DNA of 51,775 bases, taken from an uncultured Campylobacter sp. (GTDB taxonomy: Bacteria > Campylobacterota > Campylobacteria > Campylobacterales > Campylobacteraceae). Positions 25,640-33,990 of the stretch are shown piece by piece. The notes beneath the pieces were generated by a model. It saw nothing but the letters and a program-made list of their open reading frames with translations, was not told where the DNA came from and made no database searches. Each line of letters opens with the position of its first letter. The first letter of the stretch is position 1. The stretch lies in assembly GCF_938045625.1 (NCBI RefSeq), contig NZ_CALIAV010000062.1, forward strand, positions 1-51,775, in the 5' to 3' direction. The translations under genes and the position numbers were made by a program.

Positions 25640-25975
25640 TTAGTGACTAACGCTCTTTGAAAATAGATTTATAACAACCACTCCGGCTACTATCATGCCT
25701 ATGCCGATGATTGCGGGCAAATCAAGCTTTTGTCCCATAAAAAAATAAGCTATCGCCGAGATGAGAACTATGCCCGCTCCGGACCATATCGCGTAAGCGA
25801 TGCCCATGGGAATATGCCTAAAAACTATCGCAAGCAGGTAGAATAAAATCCCGAATAAAACTAGCGAACCCACGGCGTACAAGGGCTTTGCAAAGCCGTC
25901 GCTTAGCTTTAAAAGCGAAGTTGCTACCACCTCTAGAGTGATGCTTATGCCTAGGAGAACCCAGTATTTGATCAT
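25640..25975 (-). CDS. SMR-family multidrug efflux pump (EmrE/SugE type)
   Basis: 111 residues with four transmembrane helices. The membrane-embedded essential glutamate is E15 (ISITLEVVATSLLKLSDGF), with the GxAYAIWSGxG signature at GIAYAIWSGAGIV (around residues 58–70). SMR dimers exchange protons for cationic drugs or guanidinium. AYAIWSGAG favours the EmrE/QacC drug group. A single gene; SMR exporters often come in pairs, and no partner is adjacent. Confidence 0.92.
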   Translation of the reverse strand: MIKYWVLLGISITLEVVATSLLKLSDGFAKPLYAVGSLVLFGILFYLLAIVFRHIPMGIAYAIWSGAGIVLISAIAYFFMGQKLDLPAIIGIGMIVAGVVVINLFSKSVSH

Positions 25976-26129
25976 TTTCTCTCCTTTGAATTAATAAAGG
26001 AATTATAAACTCAAATTTTAAATATCTAAATTAACTATAAATAAATTAAAATTTAACTCTCCGCGCTACTTTTGCGAGCGTAAATTTGAACGAAAATGCG
26101 ATCAAATTTGACCTTGACCGCATTAAATT

Positions 26130-26501
26130 TTAGTGTTTGTGATGAGGACAGGCGTGCGCTTTGTCGCTTGCGCGGCTTTTGTCGTGATGAGCACACTCTT
26201 TATGTTGTGCACATCCGTGCGCTTTCGCGTCGCATTTTGGGCACGGCTTTGATTTGGCACAGTCACCGCTACAGCCGAGATTTTTGTCCGCTCCGTGATT
26301 TCCGTGATGAGGACACTCTTTCATTGCACCGTGAGACTGGGCGCAGCTAGCGTTTGCTGTGCCGTGATGCGGGCAGCTAGCGTCTTTTATCTGCGTAGCG
26401 TGGCGATACTCCTGCGCGTTTTGCTCGGCCGGAGCTGGTTTGTTTGCCGCGCAACCTGCAAAAAATAGCGCCGCAATCGTAGCCAAAACTAAATTTTTCA
26501 T
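26130..26501 (-). CDS. His/Cys-rich putative metal-binding lipoprotein
   Basis: 123 residues from ATG 26501. That start gives a clean lipoprotein signal MKNLVLATIAALFFAGC with RBS AAAGGAGAAA; a longer frame from 26564 would bury it. After the lipobox the protein has 15 histidines and 10 more cysteines in tandem-like units (CPHHGTANASC, ECPHHGNHG, CPKCDAKAHGC, ECAHHDK, CPHHKH). There is no other fold. The composition implies binding of Cu, Zn or Ni at the cell surface or in the periplasm as buffer or detoxifier. No metal transporter or sensor is next to it. Confidence 0.8.
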   Translation of the reverse strand: MKNLVLATIAALFFAGCAANKPAPAEQNAQEYRHATQIKDASCPHHGTANASCAQSHGAMKECPHHGNHGADKNLGCSGDCAKSKPCPKCDAKAHGCAQHKECAHHDKSRASDKAHACPHHKH

Positions 26502-26837
26502 CTTTTCTCCTTTGATAAAATGTCTCGGGATTTTATCAAATTTAAGCTTTATAAATCGGGACAAATTTGAGCTGGCGACAGAAACTATTTAAATTTAAAA
26601 GTCGCGGTAAATTTGACTCTAGGTTTTATGCGACCAACTATCTGTGACGGTACGGAGCGTCGCAGCTAGCGCCAAAAGGCTAAATTTTAGCTCGAGAGCG
26701 TCTTTTGCGGATTTTAAAATCATTTCTTTTTCTTTGCGTATGCCGTAAAATGATATCCGCAAGACGTTAAAGACGTGAATTTATCAAAGATAAAAGCGTT
26801 TTTCGCTAAACTCGCGTAAAAAATTTAAAGGAAAAAT

Positions 26838-27887
26838 TTGACTAGACTAAGCGTAGACGAGGCGGTAAATTTGATAGAAAACGCCGAGCTAAACGAGCTT
26901 GGAGCGATGGCTCTGGCGCGCAAACGCGAGCTGCATCCAGATGGCGTCACGACCTTTATCGTGGATAGAAACATCAACTACACGAACGCGTGCTGGGTGG
27001 ACTGTAAATTTTGTGCGTTTTACCGCGATCACAAGGACGAGGAGGCATATGTGCTCGGCCTTGACGAAATCGGGCAAAAGATCGAGGAACTCATCGCTAT
27101 CGGCGGGACGCAAATTTTGTTTCAAGGCGGCGTACACCCGAAGCTAAAAATCGAGTGGTACGAGGATCTCGTGGAGTTTATAGCAAAAAAATATCCAAGC
27201 ATCACGATTCACGGATTTTCTGCGGTCGAGATCGACTATATCGCGAGGATCTCACGTATCAGCACGAGGGAGGTGCTGCGTAGGTTGCGAGAAAAGGGGC
27301 TCTACTCGATGCCCGGAGCCGGAGCCGAGATACTCAGCGACCGCGTCCGCGACGTGATCGCGCCTAAAAAATGCGACGTAGAAACTTGGCTGCGCATCCA
27401 CCGCGAGGCGCATGAGGAGGGGATAAAGACGACGGCTACGATGATGTTTGGTACGGTAGAAACCACGCGCGAGATTGTGGAACACTGGGAGCATATCAGG
27501 AGCTTGCAGGATGAGACTGGCGGCTTTAGAGCGTTTATATTGTGGAGCTTTCAGGGGCTAAACACGCGCCTAGCCGCCGAGCATCCCGAGATCAAAAAGC
27601 AAAGCTCGAACCGTTATCTACGCCTGCTTGCGGTCTCTAGGCTGTTTTTAGACAACGTACCGAACATCCAAAGCAGCTGGGTCACGCAGGGCAGCTACAT
27701 CGGGCAGCTGGCGCTGCTGTTTGGGGCAAACGACCTAGGTAGCACGATGATGGAGGAAAACGTCGTCAAGGCCGCCGGCGCTAGCTACCGCATGAATCAA
27801 GACGAGATGATACGCCTCATCAAAGACATCGGCGAAAAACCCGCCAAACGCAATACTAATTACGATATTTTAGAAAGGTTTTATTGA
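26838..27887 (+). CDS. mqnC: Cyclic dehypoxanthinyl futalosine synthase (menaquinone, futalosine route)
   Basis: Radical SAM enzyme of 349 residues with the cluster motif CWVDCKFC (C52, C56, C59). LFQGGVHPKLKIEWYEDLV and HGFSAVEIDYIARIS are typical of MqnC, which cyclises dehypoxanthine futalosine. Campylobacter makes menaquinone through futalosine. The TTG start follows AAAGGAAAAA. Its stop overlaps the next ATG (TGATG). MqnE-like and MqnC-like enzymes are related, but the CxxxCxxC placement and length favour MqnC. Confidence 0.92.
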   Translation: MTRLSVDEAVNLIENAELNELGAMALARKRELHPDGVTTFIVDRNINYTNACWVDCKFCAFYRDHKDEEAYVLGLDEIGQKIEELIAIGGTQILFQGGVHPKLKIEWYEDLVEFIAKKYPSITIHGFSAVEIDYIARISRISTREVLRRLREKGLYSMPGAGAEILSDRVRDVIAPKKCDVETWLRIHREAHEEGIKTTATMMFGTVETTREIVEHWEHIRSLQDETGGFRAFILWSFQGLNTRLAAEHPEIKKQSSNRYLRLLAVSRLFLDNVPNIQSSWVTQGSYIGQLALLFGANDLGSTMMEENVVKAAGASYRMNQDEMIRLIKDIGEKPAKRNTNYDILERFY

Positions 27888-29110
27888 TGAAAATCATAAA
27901 TTTAAAAGCCGCAAATTTACAAATCCCTGCCGTCTACGAGGCGAGCAAAACCCTGCCCGCGGTGAGCCTAAAGCTCATTTTCAAGGTCGCCGGAGCTTGC
28001 GTAGAGGATAAGGCGGGACTAGCTAAATTCGTCGCTAAAATTTTAGACGAAGGCACGCTAAGTAAGGGCGCGGCTGGTTTTGCCAAAGAGCTTGAAACGT
28101 GCGCGATCAGCCTTTACGCGAGCGCGGGATTTGAGACGTTTGCGTTTGAGCTAAACTGCCTAAAGGAGCACTTTTCTTTCGCGCTTGCCAAGCTAAAAGA
28201 GCTTTTAGAGGAGCCAAATTTAAGCGAAAAAAGCTTTGAAAAGGTGCGAACTTTGACGCTGGGCGAGATATCTAGCAACGAGAGCGACTACGACTATCTG
28301 GCTAGAGTCGCGCTAAACGGACTGCTCTATCCCGGTACGAATCTAGCAAGACCTAGTATCGGCACGAAGCAAAGCGTGGAGAGTATCACGCTAGACGACG
28401 TTAAAAACTTCATCTCTAGCAAGCTTGATCTGGCAAATTTATTTGTAGTGCTAGGCGGCGAAGTGGCGCCGGGGGAGCTAAATTTGGATGAGATTTTAAG
28501 CTCGCTAAAGCAAGGCGAAGCGCGCGAACTAAAGCTACTAAAAACCGATGAAAAATGCGGCCAAAAGTCCATAATCAAACCTAGCGAGCAAGCCTATATT
28601 TACTTTGGCGCGCCTTTTGACGTTTCCCGCGAGGAGCGGTACAAAGCCAAGGTCGCGACGTTTATTTTGGGCGAGGGCGGCTTTGGCAGTAGGCTGATGG
28701 AGGAGATACGCGTGAAGCGGGGGCTAGCGTATTCGGCGTATGCTAGGAGTGAATTTGCGCTCAGCTACTCGCAAATTTGGGGCTATCTACAAACCAAAAA
28801 CGAGAGCAGGAGCGAGGCGGTCGCGGTCGTGAAAGACGAATTTGCGAAATTCGTCAAAAACGGCGTGAAGGCAGGCGAACTAGCGCAGGCTAAAAGATTT
28901 TTGCTTGGCTCTCAGCCTCTACGCCAGGAGACGCTTTTTAACCGCTTAAACATCGCTCAGAGCGAGTTTTATAACGGCTTTAAACTAGGAAATTTTAAAG
29001 ACGAGCTAGAAAAAATCTCAAAGCTAAAGCTTGCCGAGCTAAACGCGTTTATTGCAGAACACGCGGAGATAGAAAAGCTCAGTTTTGCCGTGCTTTACAA
29101 TGAAATTTGA
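27887..29110 (+). CDS. M16-family peptidase-like protein lacking the zinc motif
   Basis: 407 residues with the two-lobed M16B (pitrilysin/processing peptidase-like) layout. In active members a HxxEH motif lies in the first lobe (GLAHFLEH); here the matching stretch is GLAKFVAKIL (44–53), with K47, A50 and K51 in place of His, Glu and His. The second-lobe features remain, including GSRLMEEIRVKRGLAYSAYA. It is thus probably a non-catalytic subunit or binding protein, as in M16 pairs where one partner lost the zinc site. It sits between mqnC and recG with overlaps at both ends, as in C. jejuni. Confidence 0.85.
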   Translation: MKIINLKAANLQIPAVYEASKTLPAVSLKLIFKVAGACVEDKAGLAKFVAKILDEGTLSKGAAGFAKELETCAISLYASAGFETFAFELNCLKEHFSFALAKLKELLEEPNLSEKSFEKVRTLTLGEISSNESDYDYLARVALNGLLYPGTNLARPSIGTKQSVESITLDDVKNFISSKLDLANLFVVLGGEVAPGELNLDEILSSLKQGEARELKLLKTDEKCGQKSIIKPSEQAYIYFGAPFDVSREERYKAKVATFILGEGGFGSRLMEEIRVKRGLAYSAYARSEFALSYSQIWGYLQTKNESRSEAVAVVKDEFAKFVKNGVKAGELAQAKRFLLGSQPLRQETLFNRLNIAQSEFYNGFKLGNFKDELEKISKLKLAELNAFIAEHAEIEKLSFAVLYNEI

Positions 29111-31025
29111 TGAAAAAGATAGAATCAATCTAAAAAAAATCGGCGTAACCACTCTGCTCGACCTCGCGCTTAAGCTTCCTAAAAGCTTTGAGGATACGAG
29201 CCTAGCCGCCGCACCAAAAGACGGGCACGTGAGCGTCGCCGTGGAGATAAAAAACGCGTACCGTCAGGGTGGGATGCTGCACGCCGTGTGCTGGTGCGAG
29301 GCGTGGGAGCAAAGCGTGAAGATCGTGATTTTTAACGCCAAGCCTTGGCATCACGGCGCTTTTAAGGTCGGCAAAAGCGTATTTGTAAGCGGCAAATGCG
29401 CCTACGCCTATGGCTCGTGGCAGTTAACAAATCCAAAAATCGTCACGAAAATAAACGAAATCATACCCAAATACAAACTCTCTCTCAGAGACGATTCGTT
29501 TAAAAATTTGATCCAAAAATACGTAAATTTGCCAAATTTGATCGAGGCGGGACTCACGCCTAGAGAGGCCGAGTTTTTGCTAGATCTGCACCGAGGTGAC
29601 GAAAAAAGCACCCGGATACTAGAGGCTCTCGTACGAGAAAAAACGGGCGAAGATGTGCTAAAATTCGTAGAAATTTATAACTACCTAAAAAAGCTAAATG
29701 CCAAAAAAACGCATTTTAAAGCGCCTAAAATCAAGCTTTTTGATATCTCGGAGTGGCTTAAAAATTTGCCGTTTGCGCCGACTTCCGACCAGCTAAACGC
29801 TATCGCTGATCTGCGTGCGGACTTTAGCGGCGAGGAGGCGGTGCGCCGCGTCGTGATGGGCGATGTCGGCAGCGGCAAGACTCTCGTGATGCTAGCCGCC
29901 GCGCTTAGCGTATATCCCCAGCCTGCGCTCATCATGGCGCCCACATCGATACTGGCCGAGCAAATTTACGCCGAGTCGGCGCGCTTGCTGCCGGATTTTA
30001 TGCGAGTTTTGCTTGTTAAAAGCGGCGATAAGCCCGAATTTGACGGCGTAAACCTCATCATCGGCACGCACGTTTTGCTGTATCAAAGCTTGCCGGCTGC
30101 ACCGCTTGTTATGATAGACGAGCAGCACCGTTTCGGGTCGAATCAACGCGAGAAGATCAACGCTCTAGCTAGCGTGGAGCTTGGGCGAGACTTGCAGCTT
30201 GACGGGGCGGACGGTGAATTTGAGGTTAAATTTGAGGGCGGTGAGCGGTCAAATTTGACTGAAATCTCACCCCAAAAACGGCAGGCAAAAAAGGCGGATG
30301 AAACTAGGGCTCACGTCGTGCAGTTTTCCGCAACGCCGATACCGCGCACGCTAAGCATGATACAAAGCAGCTTCGCGGAATTTAGTTTCCTGCGGCAGAT
30401 GCCATTTGAAAAACACATCCACACGCAAATTTTACAAAGTGCGGACTTTGGCGAGCTGCTGACGCATATCAAAGCGCAAATCGCCAAAGGCAAGCAAGTT
30501 GCCGTGATATATCCGCTGGTTGAGAGTAGCGAAAACTCGAACTATCAGGGGCTAGAGGAAGCGCAGGGGTTTTGGCGGGCAAATTTTGCAAATGTCTACA
30601 TCACGCACGGTAAGGACAAAGAAAAAGAGCAGGTGCTGCGCGAATTTCGCGAGCGCGGAGACGTGCTACTCTCGACGACGGTTGTTGAGGTCGGCATCTC
30701 GCTGCCACGGCTTAGCACGATCGTAATCGTTGGCGCAGAAAGGCTAGGACTAGCGAGTCTACATCAGCTGCGCGGACGAGTAGGGCGAAACGGCGGGAGC
30801 GGATTTTGCTTTTTGTTCACAAAGCTCAAAAATCCGCCGTCGCGCCTGAGGGAGTTTTGCGAGACGCTGGACGGCTTTAAGATCGCCGAGATAGATCTCA
30901 AAAATCGCCAAAGCGGCGACATCCTAAATGGCGCGTTTCAACACGGTGCGACGTTTGAATACTATGAGTATGAAGAAGATATCACGCAGGCGGCGAAGGA
31001 TAGGCTTGGTCTGTATAAAATGTAA
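29100..31025 (+). CDS. recG: ATP-dependent DNA helicase RecG
   Basis: 641 residues; remodels stalled replication forks and branched recombination intermediates. An N-terminal wedge/OB region (about 40–120) precedes helicase lobes with Walker A GDVGSGKT (254–261), APTSILAEQIY, DEQHRFG (340–346), FSATPIPRTLSM, and the C-terminal TRG-type region HQLRGRVGRNG. I use ATG 29100 inside the upstream gene's end because MKFDEKDR starts the protein; TTG at 29085 adds only five residues. About 45 residues (361–405, ELGRDLQL to DETRAH) between the DEQH box and motif III look like an insertion containing AAATTT-encoded KFE/SNL words. Confidence 0.94.
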   Translation: MKFDEKDRINLKKIGVTTLLDLALKLPKSFEDTSLAAAPKDGHVSVAVEIKNAYRQGGMLHAVCWCEAWEQSVKIVIFNAKPWHHGAFKVGKSVFVSGKCAYAYGSWQLTNPKIVTKINEIIPKYKLSLRDDSFKNLIQKYVNLPNLIEAGLTPREAEFLLDLHRGDEKSTRILEALVREKTGEDVLKFVEIYNYLKKLNAKKTHFKAPKIKLFDISEWLKNLPFAPTSDQLNAIADLRADFSGEEAVRRVVMGDVGSGKTLVMLAAALSVYPQPALIMAPTSILAEQIYAESARLLPDFMRVLLVKSGDKPEFDGVNLIIGTHVLLYQSLPAAPLVMIDEQHRFGSNQREKINALASVELGRDLQLDGADGEFEVKFEGGERSNLTEISPQKRQAKKADETRAHVVQFSATPIPRTLSMIQSSFAEFSFLRQMPFEKHIHTQILQSADFGELLTHIKAQIAKGKQVAVIYPLVESSENSNYQGLEEAQGFWRANFANVYITHGKDKEKEQVLREFRERGDVLLSTTVVEVGISLPRLSTIVIVGAERLGLASLHQLRGRVGRNGGSGFCFLFTKLKNPPSRLREFCETLDGFKIAEIDLKNRQSGDILNGAFQHGATFEYYEYEEDITQAAKDRLGLYKM

Positions 31026-31119
31026 AATTTAGCTTGATTTTATGATCGCGGTTGTAAAATCGCCCATAGTAAAAACTAAAAGAGAGTAAAAATGAGTAAA
31101 TTTAGCAAAGCCTTTAAGT

Positions 31120-31700
31120 ATGAAAAATACGTCTACAAGCGACTGTTTCGGCAAGAAGAGCTTTTACTATGTTAGAACTGGTCGTTGTTATCGTTGTCAT
31201 AGGTATTTTGGCTATGGCGGCTTTGCCTAGATTAGAGCAAGATCATATAGGTTCGGCTGTTGACGATATCATGGATGCAGTAAGAAGAACTCAGCTGCTG
31301 GCGATGCAAGACAGTAAAGTAGATCCGACAACGAACTCAGGTAGTCCAACGTGGCATACGGGACGATGGACTATCGAAATAGCCGGCGATCGCTATACTA
31401 TAACAAATAGAAGCACTGGAGAAAGAATATTTGGGGTATTAGACAGAAGATATGGAATAACTAACTGCTGCAGACATCAACTGTCCTGTTGTTTACGCAC
31501 CAGATCCTATTCATCTTATAGGTTTTGACGAGTTCGGGTGCATCTTAGACGCAAGAAATGCAATAAGAGGCTATGGAAACGATGCGATCAATAGCTCTTT
31601 TTATCAAGTGCCTTGTACTATTACGGTTGAAACACGAAATAAAAAAGCCACTATAACCGTAGCCCCAACTACCGGCAATATGACCGTGGTTTATCAATAA
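31120..31700 (+). pseudogene. Frameshifted type IV pilin-like / pseudopilin gene
   Basis: FTMLELVVVIVVIGILAMAALPRL is the N-terminal methylation/TM segment of a prepilin-like protein, preceded in frame by ARRA. That frame has no start codon. ATG at 31120 gives MKNTSTSDCFGKK and needs a shift near 31157 to join FTMLEL. A second shift near 31462 moves from RYGITN into AADINCPVVYAPDP, which runs to a stop at 31700 ending TTGNMTVVYQ. Joined, these give about 190 codons, a normal pseudopilin length. Such proteins belong to the competence/type II secretion-like DNA uptake machine of Campylobacter (Cts). As it stands the gene is broken twice. Confidence 0.65.
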
Positions 31701-31837
31701 TTTTCTCAGGTCTGATAAACGAGAATGCCTTTGATATCATTAAATGGGAATAAATAAATTTGAGCCACAAGAAAACTATGAGTATAAAGTATAGCCAAAT
31801 CGAACTTGAGTAGATTTTGGCTACAACACGTTTTGCC

Positions 31838-31856
31838 ACTTATAAGACCTGCTATC
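31838..31856 (+). repeat. Direct repeat copy 1 (partner at 32269)
   Basis: ACTTATAAGACCTGCTATC. It recurs with one mismatch (G for A at the tenth base) at 32269–32287, 431 bases away, with unrelated flanks. It may mark ends of a lost element. Confidence 0.5.
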
Positions 31857-32268
31857 TTTTTTAGTAAAATATGATAGAAAGTTTTTTGTATTTTTACTGT
31901 TATTATATCCAAACTCTATTTCTTGTGTATGCACCCTCCTCAGATAGGGCGGAGTCTTTTGTTTATATCCTTGCTTTGTGAGATTTACATGGCTCAATCT
32001 GGTACCAAAGATAGTAAAGTTGCCCGATTCTGCAAGCCTATCTTTTGGGTTATTTGTTCATTTTATTCGCTTTTTGATAAAAATTATTTTAAAAAACCCG
32101 CTAAGGCTTATAAGCAAAACCGTAATACACGCTCACTTTAATTCAGGCACATTCTTTATTTACCACTCATTCCTATCCGTCTTTTTAAAAATAGTATCTT
32201 CTGTTTTGGAATTTTAAAAAGATTCTTAACTTGTTCAGGTTTCAGTTTTGTAGGCCAAAGCGGAGTTT

Positions 32269-32287
32269 ACTTATAAGGCCTGCTATC
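32269..32287 (+). repeat. Direct repeat copy 2 (partner at 31838)
   Basis: ACTTATAAGGCCTGCTATC, one base different from the copy at 31838–31856. It is followed by an AAGGAGG-like stretch that does not serve any open frame I can support. Confidence 0.5.
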
Positions 32288-32347
32288 AGGCAGAAATAAG
32301 GAGGCTAGCAAGATCCTCTGGTTGAAATTTTTTAAATAAAACAAGAG

Positions 32348-32437
32348 ATAAGAATTTCTTATTTTAACATAATATTATTATAACAAAAAGAGTAAATTTA
32401 AAATTCATCTCATTGTTTGAAATTTTCTTATAAGAAA
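32348..32437. repeat. Paired ATAAGAA/TTCTTAT palindromes
   Basis: ATAAGAATTTCTTAT (32348–32362, 7-bp arms, one central base) and TTTCTTATAAGAAA (32424–32437, perfect) use the same half-site in opposite layout, 62 bases apart, with AATATTATTATAA between. They could be operator, iteron or element-end remnants of the decayed region. Confidence 0.4.
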
Positions 32438-32489
32438 TAGAAGGTAGCTTAAATTTCTTCTCGATAAGTTTTGGTATTAGTGTATTAGC

Positions 32490-33754
32490 TTATTCGCCTA
32501 GTAATTCGTTTGCCTTAAGCTCTTTTATATAAATATTATTAAGGTAACCTATTTTGCTACTAGTAAAGTCTACGACTTTTTGTTTGTCGTGATGTTGTTT
32601 AAATTTTTCCACTCCGGCACAATCGTTAGTGTCTTTCGTGCACCTTGTAAAACTTTTAATGATTCCTTTAAAATGGATAAACATATTTCGGGGTATTGAT
32701 CTTTAAAAAAATGTGCTATACCCTTAGTATGGTTATTGCTGTCGGAAGTACCAACACGCTTGAACCCTAGCAGTTTTTCTTTTTTTTGCAACCACTAGCG
32801 GACTATTTGATAAAATTTTTAAACTTTTTATTTATAGTTAAAGCATTGTCGTTATTAAATCCAACAATCTGTATATTTAAAAACTCTAAATACTCAAGCA
32901 CAAAATCATAAGATATTCTATTCTTTTATTTTAAGAAAATTTTATGTTCTAAATTTGCCAAGAAGGTTTCGGTTGCCTTTTGCTCTTGGTCGGCAGCGTA
33001 GAGTATTTGATCTTTATATAATGCGAGCCTTTGGGTATCTAAGCTTTGCGGCATCTATCGTGTCTATTGCTCGATTAATGTTTGACAAAACTGTCATGTT
33101 TAAGGTTTTGTCGTTATTGCCTTCATAATTAGGCTTTAAACTCTAATATTTGCTTGAACCTTTGAATGCTTCTCCTCTTGAATCTTGAGATTAATGTCTA
33201 CGATAATTCTCTCTTTCTTTTTATCATCCAACCTTTGTGTATTGGCAAGCATTTGGCTTAGCCCGTAAATATTGCAATCTGCCAGCCAATACCTATTTGG
33301 ATGCCTGGACACCTTCCTATCAGTTTGTCCACAGTATATTTATATATTTAGCGGTGTGCATCTTGTCTCTATTTGATTTTGGGATCGGTAAAGTATCTTC
33401 GGGGTGTGAACTTCCGCACTATAAATAAAGTCATCAAGCTGATGATTTGAAAAATTGCAGCACAAATACTCTCTAGTTACCTCTTGAAGTTTGCCTTTCT
33501 TGAAGCTTAATCACTACCACTCCTTGTAGGTAAATGCTAGCGTGCAATCTTAATATTCTCACATAAATTTATTTATTAATCATCTGGTCAATAAATTTAT
33601 TGTCTTTATTTTGCTTGACTACAAGGTGTACTGGTAAAATTACCTGATTAAAATTTCCAAGGAATTTACATAGCCTTCCTATATTTCCGAACAAGAGAAA
33701 TTTTTGCTCTACTGTTTTGCTGTTCATCATGGACTTACGGATATAGCCCGACAT
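32490..33754 (-). pseudogene. Multiply frameshifted gene(s) of unknown family
   Basis: Minus-strand reading shows a chain of coding pieces in alternating frames: MSGYIRKSMMNSKTVEQKF (33754 down), then ASIYLQGVVVIKLQERQTS, SNRDKMHTAKYI, YGLSQMLANTQRLDDKKKE, TVLSNINRAIDTIDAAKLR, LYKDQILYAADQEQKATET, FLNIQIVGFNNDNALTINK, GFKRVGTSDSNNHTKGIAHF and finally KQKVVDFTSSKIGYLNNIY to a stop at 32490. The pieces are in consistent order and strand, so they are probably one gene of some 400 codons with at least six frameshifts, or two adjacent genes. I recognise no family. Codon use is AT-rich compared with the neighbours. Confidence 0.5.
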
Positions 33755-33828
33755 ACTTAGATTTATATTTTAGTTTTAATTAAGTGCAAAGTTGAAATAT
33801 ACAGGTACGATTTTTGACTTTATTTTGA

Positions 33829-33990
33829 CTATTCCTTTATTTTCTCTAGCTCTTCCATACAAATTTCTTTGAATTTTTCTTGACCGCTTGTGGTCAAAGT
33901 CTTTTTAGGTGTTCTCTTGTAGGCTTCATTTTGGTTTTTGAGTAAAATTGTATAGGCTTTTGAATCATAGCTTATATGCTTCACTTGCAG
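33829..33990 (-). pseudogene. C-terminal fragment of an unidentified protein
   Basis: An open minus-strand stretch of about 53 codons, containing YDSKAYTILLKNQNEAYK and RTPKKTLTTSGQEKFKEIC, ends at TAG 33829–33831. Upstream in other frames NELYFTALKYSYLLNSM can be read. Charged and helical, without a start codon; a broken end of a gene belonging to the same decayed region. Confidence 0.4.

Noticed and set aside
26096..26350. Plus-strand open frame opposite the His/Cys-rich lipoprotein gene
   Set aside because: It is a shadow of the repetitive minus-strand gene; the lipoprotein signal, RBS and composition support the minus strand.
31092..31171. MSKFSKAFKYEKYVYKRLF as a separate small gene after recG
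   Set aside because: It ends where the pseudopilin segment begins in another frame; it is more likely leader sequence or an alternative start of the broken pseudopilin.
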